A stretch of 64,000 bases of DNA from Podocnemis expansa (GCA_007922195.1 ML682008.1:4105077-4169076); one strand, 5' to 3'. Counted from the first letter of the stretch, positions 1 through 14,790 are shown. Notes: generated by a model from the letters alone, not told the origin. Translations and numbers: made by a program.

Positions 1-851
<851 letters not shown>

Positions 852-1204
852 TAAAGTTGTGTCCCACTGTACAGAATGTGCATATCCCAGCTAATCCCTT
901 TTTGCCCTCAATAGGGGACATATAATCATTAACAAGAAGTGACCATGAATCTTTGGATTACAACCAATATATGCTGTCTTTCAATATACATTAAAACATA
1001 AAATAGATAGCGTACACAATAGGCTATCTTCAATTACACTTTTATTTATTGCAATAATTTTTATATCATATTTTTAAAAGCTGTGAAACTAAGTAGAGAG
1101 TATTGAGAAGTTACTTCACACTGATAATAAGCAGTCAAATCTATCTCCTTAGGAACTGGGAAAAGTAAGTGAGCTATAAATAATATTGTATTTTCATTTT
1201 ACAG

Positions 1205-1274
1205 AGGATGTGTTTTTGCTACAAACTCGGGATAACAAAAATCCAGTGATATTTGGACTCTTTAACACTACAAG
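1205..1274 (+). CDS. SEMA3E: SEMA3E exon b (sema domain)
   Basis: The acceptor is TTTTACAG at 1197-1204 and the donor is GTAACC at 1275. The exon completes Glu39 with two bases, encodes residues 40-61 (DVFLLQTRDNKNPVIFGLFN then TT), and carries two bases of codon 62, so the following intron is phase 2. Asn59-Thr-Thr forms an N-glycosylation sequon. At 70 bp it keeps the frame only together with its neighbours, so skipping it would shift the frame. It is short and was placed by splice phase plus similarity to the EDVFLL...KNPVIFGLFNTTS segment of SEMA3E. Confidence 0.92.
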
Positions 1275-1599
1275 GTAACCAGCTAGGAGAGAATACAGTA
1301 ACAGATGAATAGTTGACAAATCTCTGATTAAGGAAGATGTCAGTTGTGTGATAAATATCACAAAGCTGATACAGAGTGTATAACTGACCAATTTAATTCT
1401 TATGCTGTACATGCTCTTACTTCTTGCCTTCCAAAGGGGACACATTTTAAGTATAGTGAATTTTGTATATAAAGTGAAATACATAGTTTCACTTACAGCC
1501 TAATATATTGTACATTAAAGTCAATAGTAGGACTTCAGGTGGCACTGTATCATACCTCTAGGTCCCAATTTTACAAATGATTAGGAGATGTCTGGGCCA

Positions 1600-1755
1600 G
1601 GATAGATAGTCTAGAATGTAGGGTCCCTAATATAAGATGGGGGAGATCTGGATTCAGTTCTCTATTCTTCAACAAACTTCTTATGTGACCTTCAGCAAGT
1701 CACTTATCTCTGCCACTTAGTTCTCCTTCTGAAATAAAGATGGTAGGAGTTCTCT
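1600..1755 (+). repeat. MIR/CORE-SINE-like repeat
   Basis: It contains the order typical of MIR-type SINEs: a GGATTCAGTTC B-box-like word, then TGTGACCTTCAGCAAGTCACTTATCTCTGCC and a decayed TCTGAAATAAAGATGG tail region. The copy is old and diverged. Confidence 0.6.
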
Positions 1756-2058
1756 ACCACAGAAAGGTGTTTGGAAGGTAATTGCTTAAAATTACTGTAT
1801 TATGATGATTCTGGGGGCACTGAAATTATCTGAGATAAAGTAATCAATCCCATTGAACTCAATTGGACTAATCATGTTTAAATGTAGATATGTTTTTAAA
1901 GTACTTTGCTGAATCTAGACCTCATGAGCATTCATTATTAACACATTCACAGGTTAGCATATTTATTTACTAAGTTCTATAAGTATGAGGAATTCAGCCA
2001 CTATACTATATATTACAGCTACAGTCATTGCGATAACGTCTTTGTTTTTATTTTATAG

Positions 2059-2203
2059 CAATATTTTTAGAGGATACGCTATATGTGTCTATCATGTTGC
2101 TAGCGTCCGTGCAGCCTTCAATGGACCTTATGCTCACAAAGAAGGACCTGAATACCACTGGTCTCTGTATGAAGGAAAAGTACCTTACCCTAGGCCTGGT
2201 TCG
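2059..2203 (+). CDS. SEMA3E: SEMA3E exon c (sema domain)
   Basis: The acceptor is TTTTATAG at 2051-2058 and the donor is GTAGGT at 2204. The first base completes Ser62; residues 63-110 follow, from NIFRGYAICVYHV to PYPRPGS, and the next intron is phase 0. Cys71 (AICVYH) is a conserved sema cysteine. The block AFNGPYAHKEGPEYHWSLYE and the PYPRPG turn are strong semaphorin class 3 signatures. An open frame begins upstream at 1985, but that stretch is intronic read-through and not coding: the branch and acceptor region lies inside it. The intron after this exon is about 10.2 kb and filled with repeats. Confidence 0.94.
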
Positions 2204-2504
2204 GTAGGTACTAGAGAAAAGTACATTTTTAATGTGATTTCTGTCTAATTCAAGTTGGGAAGCAAAGAAAAGAAGCAGGTCAAAATACCAGGATGTTCAG
2301 AACTGGGATAATGAGTGTTTGATATCAAAAGCATGGTACTAAAGATTGATGGAATGACTCTAGCAATAAATTATTGAGGCTGTCAAAAATATATTTTTCT
2401 CAAGGTTAAAAAAAATGGGAGTTAGGTCTTTATGGCCTCAGAAGGCTTTTGACTAGATTGTAGTTATCACTTCATGATTCTGTCTATAAGGATTGCACAT
2501 ACAC

Positions 2505-2538
2505 TTTATTTTATTTTATTTTATTTTATTTTATTTTA
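2505..2538. repeat. (TTTTA)n microsatellite
   Basis: About seven pentamer units of TTTTA inside a SEMA3E intron. Confidence 0.9.
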
Positions 2539-2689
2539 CTAACTGATAATTGACTTCTTTGCAATGTTTTCAGTGTTTGATGATTTTATTCATCTGGGAA
2601 TAGCATAAAACCAGGCTTTCACAAGGTATTTCACTGCCTCTTTTATGTTCCCTTCCAGAACCAGGACATGCAAAGGAATAAGAAAATGC

Positions 2690-3725
2690 TAGAGCAAAAA
2701 AATCGTAGAAATGTAGCACTAGAAGGGAAGTTGATAGGTTGTCTAATCCAGTCCCCTGCACTGAAGCAGAACTAAGCATTCTAGACCATCTCTAATGAGT
2801 GTTTAGCTTGTTGTTGAAAACCTCCAATAATGGAAATTCCTCACCCTTCCTAGGTAATTTGTTTAAAGACCATTACAAGGAGGAAATTTTTCCTAGAGTC
2901 TAACCTAAATCTTCTTTGCTGCAATTTAAGGCTGTTACTTGAAAGGCAGTAATCATGCCTTCCTGAGTCTTCTCCAGACTACACAAATCCAATTATTTCA
3001 GTCTTTGCTCATAGGCCATGTTTTCTAGAGCTTTAATAATTTTTGTTGCTCTCCTCTAAATTTTCTCCAGTTTGTCCACATCCTTCCTGAAGTGTGGTAA
3101 TGAGAACTAGACACAGTATTCCAGTTGAGGCGTTATCAGTGCTGAGTAGGATAGAAGAATTACTTCTTGTTTCTTGACAAAAATGTTTCTGCTAATGCAT
3201 CCCACAAGGATGTTCACTTTTTTTTGCAAGTTTTACATTTTTGACTCCTATTTAACTTGTGATCAATTATAAAATCCAGATCCTTTTCTACAATACTCCT
3301 TCCTAGGCAATCATTTCCCACATTGTATTTGTTTCATTAATTAGTCCTTCATAAGTACAGTACTTTGCATTATCCTTATTGAATTTTATACTATTTAATT
3401 CAGACCTTTTTTTTTAGTTTGTCAGGTTTATTTTGAGTTTTAATACTCTCCTTCAAAGCACATGCAACTCCTCCCAGTTTGATACCATCCACAAACTTTA
3501 TAAGTGCATTATGCCATTATCCAAATAATCTATGAAAATGTTAAATAGAACCAGACACAGCTCAAATCCATGTGGGACCCCACTCAATGTGCTCTTCCAT
3601 CTTGGCTGTGAATCAAATGATAACTACTCTTTGAGTATGGTGTTCCAATCAGTTGTGCACCTTTCTTATCATCTAAACTGTATACAGTCTTAAACTTAAA
3701 AAATTCATCCACTGGATGAAGGCTT
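2690..3725 (-). mobile_element. CR1 LINE, 3' part, minus strand, decayed
   Basis: Read on the minus strand, this carries the CR1 reverse transcriptase tail and 3' region. Plus-strand words such as ATCCAGTCCCCTGCACTGAAGCAG, GTCCACATCCTTCCTGAAGTG and TGGGACCCCACTCAATGTGC are reverse complements of common CR1 ORF2 text. It has many indels and no usable frame. Confidence 0.75.
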
Positions 3726-3794
3726 TTAATCTTTCTTCATACTTCTTGTTCAATTTGTTGTAGCTTTTAAACAAAGAATCAAAGGGCTCATAAT

Positions 3795-3935
3795 TCATAG
3801 AATCATAGGGTTGGAAGGGACCTCATGGGTCATCTAGTCCAACCCTCTGCCAAAAAAAGCAGGACCCCTCCAACTAAATTATCCCAGCCAGAGTTTTGTC
3901 CAGACGGGCCTTAAATATCTCATCATTCTAATTCT
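3795..3935 (-). mobile_element. CR1 LINE 3' end, minus strand
   Basis: It begins with the diagnostic reversed CR1 terminus TCATAGAATCATAGGGTTGG and continues AAGGGACCTCATGGGTCATC. The copy is short and 5'-truncated, and younger-looking than its left neighbour. Confidence 0.85.
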
Positions 3936-3954
3936 AATCATCTAGGTGAATGCT

Positions 3955-4190
3955 CAGACTAGAAATAAGGTGCATATTTTTACAGTAAATGTAATTAACC
4001 ACTTGAGCAATTTACCGAGAGGTATGGTGGATTCTCCATCAATTGAAGTCTTTAAATCAGGTTTGGGTGTTCTTCCTAGCTCAACCAGAATTTATTTTTG
4101 ATGTATGGATGACTGGGTGAAATTCTACAGCCTCTGTTATGTAGGAAGTCAAACCAGAAGATCATAAGGGACCCCTCTGGCTTTAATATG
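3955..4190 (+). mobile_element. CR1-like LINE 3' end, plus strand
   Basis: Words such as GGTGGATTCTCCATCAATTGAAGTCTTTAAATCAGG, ACTGGGTGAAATTCTACAGCC and CAGAAGATCATAAGGGACCCCTCTGGC match the common 3' region of a CR1 subfamily in turtles (recalled). It is heavily truncated at its 5' end. Confidence 0.65.
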
Positions 4191-4484
4191 TATAGCTCTA
4201 TACAACAGTGCCAAGATCCTACAGCAGAATGGAAAGATTTGATCTGAAGCAGTTCCCACTTTCCATCCCTTCTTATGATCATCCTGCTTTCCTTTCCAAT
4301 TTTTAAAAAGATTTGTCAAGTTTATTATCATGGTGAAAGAAAATAAAGATTGTTTTGTACACATTTACAAAGAACAGAGGTGCAACAAGAATATGAGTAT
4401 GCTTCTTTCTCAGCTTTTCTATGGTGTTTTGCCAGATTTCTGAGAGAGGATCACTTACATGTTCCTTGTGTAGAAAGAAGGGGA

Positions 4485-4640
4485 AAATGATGCATCCCTT
4501 TCTCAGACTGCCTGTCTGTCTGTCTTTGGGATTTTCTCCTACAAAAATTCATGTGATAAATAAATGTGTTAGTCTTTCAAAGTGCTACAGGACTTGTTTG
4601 TTTTGCTAAACTAGACTAACACGGCTACCCCTTTGGAACT
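4485..4640 (+). mobile_element. Penelope-linked terminal repeat arm
   Basis: It contains GGGATTTTCTCCTACAAAAA, TTAGTCTTTCAAAGTGCTACAGGACT and the end GACTAACACGGCTACCCCTTTGG. This is the same arm sequence as at 9040-9187 and, in inverse, the first half of 45498-45743. A single arm only is present. Confidence 0.7.
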
Positions 4641-4804
4641 TCTCTCATTGTATGTGTCTCTAAGGCTCCCATCACCAAAGGATCTAAGTAGCATTATTCT
4701 CATTTGCAATGTGGGCTTTAAAACTTTGAAAAAGAGTTCTCAGTAGGTTCACATTCCAGGAAGATCAATAATAGCTGAGGGTGCCCACTACCTCTTAAGA
4801 AGCT

Positions 4805-4950
4805 GTTAGCACTTCACAGGATCAGGCCAAGGTTCGTGAAGGCATGATTCTTCTCTGACTTCTGCTTGTGTAAATCAGGAGGAACTCTTCAATGGAAACT
4901 GAAGCATGTAAAGCTGGTCCAATGAGAAGAGAATCAGATCCCAGGTTTGT
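4805..4950. repeat. Self-complementary interspersed repeat
   Basis: The flanks are GGATCAGGCC near 4818 and GAGAATCAGATCCC near 4929, with TTGTGTAAATCAGGAGGAAC between. This resembles a short palindromic repeat common in turtles and birds. Its class is not certain. Confidence 0.4.
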
Positions 4951-5884
4951 TTGTTTTTTTCCCTTTCCCCACAGGGCTCCTTCTCCACAGTTGTCCAGTT
5001 ATGTAATTAGCTATTCAAGATTCTATTATCAGCTGCAAGTTGGTTAGACTCAACAAGCCTTTCCCCTAATATGTCAGCCTCATGCAGGTGTTTGGCTGTG
5101 TTAGGCCAATTAACATATATAATGTATTTAGCTAAAACACACATGCTGCTTTGAAATTTCACCCCTTTATCTTCTAATTGGCTCAGGGCTGGTTTTCCTG
5201 ATTTTTATCAGTGTAGTAAACAGCTTACTGGTTTACTACTTATAGTATTGTGTTTACTTTGTTATCTCAACCAATATTCATCTTTATACTAAAAGGAGTC
5301 ATATGCATAAATAAAATGTGAGTGCAATCCACTTATCACAGAAATGAGATGTGGAAAGGCCTATTAGTTTACCTAGTCAATGCAAATGCAGCTTTGCTCC
5401 CAGCAATATAATCTCAAATCCACCATCCTGCTCCATCTAAAAGAGCTGCTGATTTCTGCAGCTTCTTGTAGGATAGAAGACACAAGCTGAAATACAGTAG
5501 AAGATGCTCCCTTAAAGAGATTATCTGAGATTTAAACACTGTAAATGGTACTTATTGTATCTTGCCCACTAGTTAGTGTGACAGCAATATCACTGGGCTT
5601 TTTGTTCCTTTGTTGATGTGGAGGCAAGCTCTGGATGTTGAATCAGGATAAAAGGACTGGCAAGCAGAATGGCTTATTTCCAGCTATGGGATAGAAGGAA
5701 ACAGGAGTAATCAGCTCCCAGTTTAATATTTTCCACGAGAAAGCTATGTCAGTTACTGTAGCTAATAAAATAGAAGGAAGTGAGTATGCACCAAAAACAA
5801 AGTGCAGAATGGTTGATTATTTTACAAAGATTAGATTCCTTGGACTGCATGGCCCACATCCTCAGATCTTCCAGAGGGGTTAGT

Positions 5885-6495
5885 CTAGGTCAGCAAAACA
5901 AACAAGCTGTCTCATCACACTTCTAAAGACTAATGAATTTATTTATTGCATGAGCTTTTGTGAGAGAAATCCCACTTTGTCAGACACTTGAAAATGGAAA
6001 ACTTACAGGACATTTCTGATGTCAGGTTTATGTCCACAATGCAACATTCAAAAACCAGTAGGAGAACACTTTAATCTCCCTGCTCATTCCATGAAGACAT
6101 CTCCATTGCATTACTTAAACAAGTTAATTCTAAATCAAAGCTTCAAACAGAAACTGAAGAGTTACAATTCCTATGCAAATTTGCCACTATTTCCTTGGGT
6201 TTGAATAGATATACAGCCTGACTTTCTTATAACAAAAAGTGATTTTCATCTGTCTTATGTGCCCAACACTCTTTTATACAGTTCCACACAGTTCAAATCA
6301 AAGAAACTTATTTCCTTTGCTGAAATGTATAACCTGAACCTGGTACTTACACTCCCCTGGATTTATTTTTCCCTTCCATACAGTAAGTTTTCCAAGTTCA
6401 ATGTCTGACAAAGTGGGCTTTCTCCCACAAAATGCATCTTATCAATAAATTTGTTAATCTTTATAAGTGCCACAGGACACCTTGTTTTTTATCTT
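5885..6495 (+). mobile_element. Penelope-like element remnant with opposed terminal arms
   Basis: The left arm (about 5890-5998) reads GTCAGCAAAACAAACAAG... ATTTATTGCATGAGC and is inverted relative to the right arm (about 6408-6495, CTGACAAAGTGGGCTTTCTCCC to GTGCCACAGGACACC). The interior encodes an in-frame piece (about 6046-6204) containing KPVGEHFNLPAHSMK, the word typical of the C-terminal part of the Penelope GIY-YIG region. The sequence before the right arm (CCTGGATTTATTTTTCCCTTCCATACAGTAAG) matches the 3' UTR of the copy at 24150-25260. The stop at about 6202 lies before the usual end of the protein. Confidence 0.6.
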
Positions 6496-6599
6496 GAAAG
6501 CTGAATTCATTCTTTTTTGAGGCAGGAAAATCCTCATGTCCCAGAAAAAGGTTTGAGTAAAACTGAATGAGAATTTCCACATTAGTCTCTACAGACTGC

Positions 6600-6850
6600 T
6601 GTCACAAACGATGGCAGGGAGCAGAGCCAACTGGCCTGTCAGCGCCACTGCATCCCCTGCTTTGGGGAGGATGGAGCAGCCTGGCCCAAAAGCCAGGCTC
6701 CACTCTTGTACCCTGACCCTTGCCCTTTGTCTTGCAGCCAAAGGCAATGGTGGGGGGGGCACTGTTGCAGGCCCCGTGCTGGTCCACTGACACCATGGCC
6801 CATGGAGCTGCCAGTGCTGGGTTGCTCACCCCACTCATCCCTCCTAAAGA
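6600..6850. other. GC-rich unrecognised segment
   Basis: This is a GC-rich insert-like stretch in AT-rich intron DNA, ending before an (AAAC)n run at 6888-6904. Open frames exist on both strands but no protein family is recognised. It is probably a non-autonomous repeat. Confidence 0.35.
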
Positions 6851-7295
6851 CAGCCCTGTCTTTACATATATGTTAGTAATCTTTCTTAAAACAAACAAAC
6901 AAACATGAATTTGTCACTTTTTCTTATTTCTGAGAAAGTCACTAGCACTAAACATGGACCTTTTTGGTAAGAAGGACAAAATACTGTGCTAAATCCTCAG
7001 ATACATGTGAACTGGATTTAGCTGAGTTAATGGGGAAATAGGCAAATGAACTGTTTGCCATTCCAGCTGGACACCCATGCATTGCCCCTGTTCTTTATTG
7101 TTACTCCATTAGCATCTAGAGGTCCCAACCAACTTGAGGACCCATTGTGCCATGAACATCATCACCAAAGGGAAGTGGCCAACTTGCAAATGGAGTACCA
7201 TCTGGATCAATTTCTCATAAGATTCTTAAGTTGGTCTAGCTCTATATTTAGTTTATGTCCATCCCTGACAATCTGATTGCACCACCAAAGCTTTT

Positions 7296-7690
7296 GACAA
7301 GGCCATCCCTAGGCTAGGGTGAGTGGGATAGCTGCCCAGGGCCTCACACTTTGGGGGGCCCCGTAGGGCCCCCACCACTGCGCCCCCATGCCCAGGACTG
7401 GGCTAGCCGGCCAAAAGCAGAAGCCCGGTTCAGCGCTGATGGTCCCCTGCCCTGCTGCTTTCAGCTCTGTGCTGGAGCAACAGGGAGGGGGGGACAGGCA
7501 GTGCTGAATCAGGCCACGCTTTTGGCTGGCTCGCCCAGTCCCCAGCATGAGACAGCCGGAGCAAGGGCCTGCCCCTCCCATGGGCTGGCCAACCCTGCCC
7601 CCCCAGTGCCAGGAGGAGTGGGGGGGGCCTCCAGAGGGTTATATGCATAGGGCCCTGCACCCTCCTAGGGGAAGCCCTGGCTTTGGTACC
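7296..7690. mobile_element. GC-rich non-autonomous repeat, family A
   Basis: It starts GGCCATCCCTAGGCTAGGGTGAG... AGCTGCCCAGGGCC and ends near GGGCCCTGCACCCTCCTAGGGG. The copy at 28972-29492 shares the start (GAGCCATCCCTGAGG... GACTGCCCTGG) and the end (GGGCCCTGCACCCCGCTGGGG). Open frames inside are by-products of base composition. Confidence 0.55.
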
Positions 7691-7711
7691 TATCTGATTG
7701 TTGGACATGTA

Positions 7712-8222
7712 GCCCAGAGCCGGCTCAAGGGGCTGTGGCGCCCCTAGCCAGGCTTTGTTTTGGTGCCTCCTCCTGCCCAGCGGAGGAACCTGGCTTCCAT
7801 TCTGGGCCAGCTTGCCCCACCCACAGGACAAGGAACAGCCAGCCGAGGGCGGAGTGGATCAGCCCAGAGTTTAGATTTTACTCTCCTGCCCATCCCCTGG
7901 GCTGGCTGTTCCCTTCCGCGGGAGTGGAGCAAGCTGGTCAGAGAGCTGGGCTATGATCTCCCACCCTGCCTTTGGGCTGGCTCTCCCCACCCCAAGGGAG
8001 CAACCGCTGGCACAGGGGAGGAGCAAGAGAGAGGAGCCCAGCCTCTGGGCTGATCCACTCCACCCCTGGAGTGGCTGTTCCTTGCCCTGGGGGCAGGGCA
8101 AGCCTTCAGAGAGCAGGGGAAATACATGCCAAAGCTTAGCAGTACCCCTATTCCTCTGACGCCCCTAAGTTTTGGTGCCCCAAGCCAGTGACTCACTGGC
8201 TTATAGGTGGAGCCATCCCTGA
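7712..8222. mobile_element. GC-rich non-autonomous repeat, family B
   Basis: It starts AGCCCAGAGCCGGCTCAAGG... GTGGCGCCCCTAGCC and ends CGCCCCTAAGTTTTGGTGCCCC... GTGGAGCCATCCCTGATG. The repeated GGCGCCCCTA/TTTTGGTGCC words near both ends look like inverted or related termini of a DNA transposon. It is packed against the preceding family A copy. Confidence 0.5.
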
Positions 8223-8520
8223 TGTAGCTGCATTACTTGGTACACATACTTTGGAATTTGTTGGTCTTCCACTCTAATAATAAATCTGTACTAAGAAAGC
8301 TGCTAAAACCAAATGGCTGCCGATGGAGGGGTTTGGATTCAAACAGCCTCATTTTCTAATTTACTCTTTCCTCTTGAGATAAAGCAGCTAATGAAGATGA
8401 TGAGAATCAAAAATGTCAGTCCACTGTTCTTTAGTCCTCGTCAGTGCCCATGGTTCACTGCCATACAATACAGTTGATATAACTGTGGGTCTGTACATCC
8501 TCAGATTTGCAAAAGCCTTG

Positions 8521-8914
8521 GGGTATGTCCACACGTCTCTTTTATTTCAAAATAACACTGGTTATTTCAAAATAAAAAAAGATTAGGTCCACATGACATT
8601 TTCTTATTTCAAAATGATGGGCTCCATCATTTTGAAATAAGAACTGTCATTTTGAAACAGTTTAAACCCCATTCATTTTGAAACGGCTGTTATTTTGAAA
8701 TGGTTATTTTGAAATAACGGCGTTTGGACATGTTGTTTCGAAACAACACCATTGTTTCGAAACAACTGTTTCGAAACAACATGTCCAAACGGCCTTATTT
8801 CAAAATAACCATTTCGGAATAACAGCCGTTTCGATAGCAGGCTTTCCCTTATTTCAAAATAAGTCATTTCAAAATGACTTATTTCAAAATAAAACTTTGT
8901 GTGTAGACATAGCC
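8521..8914. mobile_element. Long palindromic element (TTTCGAAATAA family)
   Basis: The ends are GGGTATGTCCACACG and GTGTGTAGACATAGCC, inverted copies of each other. The interior is an imperfect palindrome of repeated TTATTTCAAAATAA and TGTTTCGAAACAA words centred near 8720. Flanks share AGCCTTG on both sides (8514-8520 and 8911-8917), a possible target duplication. No coding content. It matches the copy at 18443-18891. Confidence 0.75.
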
Positions 8915-9039
8915 TTGCTGTCACTGCATCCCCACTGCAGGTTGAAGGGCCTGAAACATGGCAGAACTGATGATATATGAATGCTCACATTTTTTGAGCA
9001 TCCTCCAACACTGTCAATGACTCTTCCCAAATATTCTGT

Positions 9040-9187
9040 AAATTCCCCCATCTTCATAGCATCTGATGAAGTGGGATTTTCTCCCATGAAAGCTCATGCA
9101 ATAAATAAATTTGTTAGTCTTTTAAGTGCTACAGGACTCCTTGTTTGTGTTACTGAACTAGAGTAACACAGCTGCCCCTTTGGAACT
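9040..9187 (+). mobile_element. Penelope-linked terminal repeat arm
   Basis: It reads CATCTGATGAAGTGGGATTTTCTCCCATGAAAGC, then GTTAGTCTTTTAAGTGCTACAGGACTCC, ending GAGTAACACAGCTGCCCCTTTGG. The sequence just before it (CCCAAATATTCTGTAAATTCCCCCATCTTC) resembles the 3' UTR of the longer copy at 24150-25260. Confidence 0.7.
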
Positions 9188-9569
9188 TGCCCACATATGT
9201 GACAGTTTCCTGCCTGCTCAATGTCCTATCTGTTCAGGGTTAATATTGAGCTGGCTATAATCTGGGGTGGGAGGCTCCCAGTGACTTAGTTTTATTTGGA
9301 TTAATAACCAGACCAATGTGCTGCTTCTTGCTCAAGCAGATTCAACATCAGTTGCAGCTTTTTAAAAAACTGAGTCAACAAGACATTGGTGTATTCAAGA
9401 GCTCAAAACAGGATGGTCTTCAGCTGACTGCTGCTAATAGCTGTCTCCTCAAGTTTACCTATCAAACAATAATCAGTATTAGTGCTGAAATAAGGGTGCC
9501 ATAATGCAGCCTTGCTGATCTCCTGTGTATCTGCCATTGACTACATCACAGAGTTCAAGCCCACTATTG

Positions 9570-9800
9570 AGTTTGTCTGTGTTCCGAGGAACTCTGCGTT
9601 GCCTCACTGTAGAGACTGTGCAAACACGTAGTAAGAGACAGTCCTTGCCCTTGAGAGCTAACCAGTTAAACAGAGAAGATAGACAAGGGGTGGGAGTAGA
9701 GAAAGAGGTGCAGATAGCTCAGTTAACCCAAGTTCACCCACCAGGTGAGTGGCAAAGCCTGAAACCTGAGTCCCAGTCCACTGAATCATGTTGTCTTCCT
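9570..9800 (-). repeat. MIR/CORE-SINE-like repeat, minus strand
   Basis: The plus strand reads GACAGTCCTTGCCCTTGAGAGCTAACCAGTTAAACAG, then AGTTAACCCAAGTTCACCCACCAGGTGAGTGGCAAAGCC and CCTGAGTCCCAGTCCACTGAATCATG. This is the reverse of an MIR-type SINE with its tRNA head at the right. Confidence 0.65.
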
Positions 9801-12653
<2,853 letters not shown>

Positions 12654-14666
12654 TAAAATAAAGTGGCATCTTATCTTTTTTCCTCCCAGTTTCAACAAAC
12701 CCATGACACCACTCCAACATTAAGCTGTTTATGTTTGATAGTCATCATCATGGGACTACAATCCTAGTAAATAATCATACTCTACACTAACACTACACAT
12801 TTTATCCATGGAGCGCCAAATGCTCTATGGGTAAAGGAGAGATTTCAAGTCCCTCTTTCACCACTGGGGAGTCTGAGGTAGTGATTTATCCAATGTCATA
12901 TAGAAGATCAGGATCAGGAAAAAAAAAAGGAGAGGGAGGGGGCTAGAGAATAAGAATTAAAAACCAGGCCTAGATTTTTAAGAACTGGAGCCTAAAATAT
13001 GGCTCTTGAAAGAGGACCTGATCTTTCAAAAGTGCTAAGCATACAATAACTTCCACCAATTACTGTTCCCTGCTATGCCTGAGACCCAGATTCTAGAGAA
13101 ATTAAAATGAGTGATTTAATTTTCAAAAAAGTCAGTACAAGTTGCTGTCTTTATTACTAACTCTGGGAATCACAAGCCTAGGGGCTGGTGTGAAACAGAA
13201 ACAGTCAATTTCAAGACCTGTAGTAGAAAGTAAGGGGTTGTCCCATCATGCACTTCAAAAATAAATTGTCAAAAGTTTGGGAGTTTTGCCAGCTTTTCAG
13301 AAATTTCTCATACACTTTGATTCTCAAATACCAGTTTTTATCACCCATAAAGCAACTTTGAAAAAAGGTCAAATATGCAACAAACTTTCATATTTCTAGG
13401 TCTGGACAGGCACATAGAAAGGCAAAACCCTTTAACACCTAACTGTTCTTCAGAACTTAAAAAAGTATATGGAAGGACTGGAAATACACTCAAATCTTTG
13501 TAATATCTAAGTTATCTGGAAATGATTTAAAAATTCATACCTCTAAATTTTATTATAGCAACAGGGATTACGTGACCTAGGCACTAATGACCAGTTTGCC
13601 AAAAAAAGCATTTAATGCATGCTATCTTTAACTAATGAAATGTAGATGGAAACCACATTTCTCTGTCCAAAGGATACAAAAGAAGTGTACTTACAGAAGA
13701 ACAGGATTTGCTTTAAATTACTACCATTTGCTAAATTTTAAAGCTTTGGTTCCAGTATGTGGTAAAATTAATCATGTGCCATGTTCCTTGTCATGTATGC
13801 TTCTACACTGGATTTCAGAATGTTGACTTTATATTTTATTGTTTACACTTGTATATATAGTAAAACTTGCATGTTCAGAAAACCAGATAGGTTCCTGAAC
13901 AAGCAAAGCAAAGCAAAACTAAAACCAGCAGAGTCAATCATCGTAGTTATGTATGTGCTTAAGTGCTCTCCTGGACAGGCACCTAACTGTGGCTTATTCT
14001 TCTGTTTGTTAATCTGTTTTTAGGGCACAAGAATTTCCAGCTTCTCAATCTTGGGTTCCGCAATTTAGAGCCCCATCATGGAGTTTTTACTCTGGCAAAC
14101 ATTCAGGGGTGCCTTAGCATTATTTTGCAGAAAGCAGTCAATCTTGCGCTATCTGGATTCAACACCTGTAGTGCTCATGTGGTCTTAATATGAGTCAAGT
14201 AGTTTGAATGCTTTATCAAAGTGGAAGTCTTTGCTTCAAGGATAATATTCCACAACATGCCTGTCTTCAGGCTTCTCAGAGGGACTAAGTTGTGAATATG
14301 AGCCCCAGACAGTAATTCTTTTTAACTATTCTCTTAAAAAATGAAACTCTTTGATGCATTTTATCTTTGAGGAGGAGTGTTGGAGCCCACTTGAATGACT
14401 CATTTTTATGTTCATTTCTTTGATCTCTTCCTGAACTTTTTTTCCCCCCTGGTTCTTCTCTGGTTATTTTTTTTTTCTCCTGTAAATCAGAGATGAGTGA
14501 CAATAACAGGAGACAGGAAGGAGCAGTTGCCGCTGCTGAGGACAAACTTTCAGCCCCAAGAAAATAAGGGATCTTTAATAACAGGCAGCAAGAGACAAAT
14601 GAAACAGAGGAAGACCAACAGTTATTCCATTGTGTTAATTTACTATGACAGAGTTGTAGTAAGAGG

Positions 14667-14790
14667 CAATGTTGTCTAGTGGACTGACCATGGAACTAAC
14701 TGAGAGACAGGGCAACTTCAACTGCATTTCTGACTCTGTCAATTACTTACTTTGTTGCCTTGATCAAATGACTTAATCCCTAAAGAGCTC
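14667..14790 (+). repeat. MIR-like repeat
   Basis: GTTGTCTAGTGGACTGACCATGGAACTAACTGAGAG followed by a decayed TTTCTGACTCTGTCAATTACTTACTTTG resembles the head and core of an MIR-type SINE. Confidence 0.5.

Larger units (their letters stand above)
8386..9545 (-). mobile_element. RTE-like non-LTR retrotransposon fragment, minus strand, twice interrupted
   Basis: Read on the minus strand, 9540-9190 gives QQGCIMAP, then GKLNLRR-like and NP(N)K-like words of a reverse transcriptase. 8520-8386 gives STVLYGSEPWALTRT, the word that follows the RT in RTE/R4-type LINEs. The two pieces are in the right order, separated by a palindromic element (8521-8914) and a Penelope-linked arm (9040-9187). Stops and indels are frequent. 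The clade assignment is tentative. Confidence 0.5.

Noticed and set aside
7309..8196. Cluster of overlapping open frames in a GC-rich stretch
   Set aside because: Open frames exist in nearly all six phases, as expected from high GC; the DNA matches repeat families A and B.
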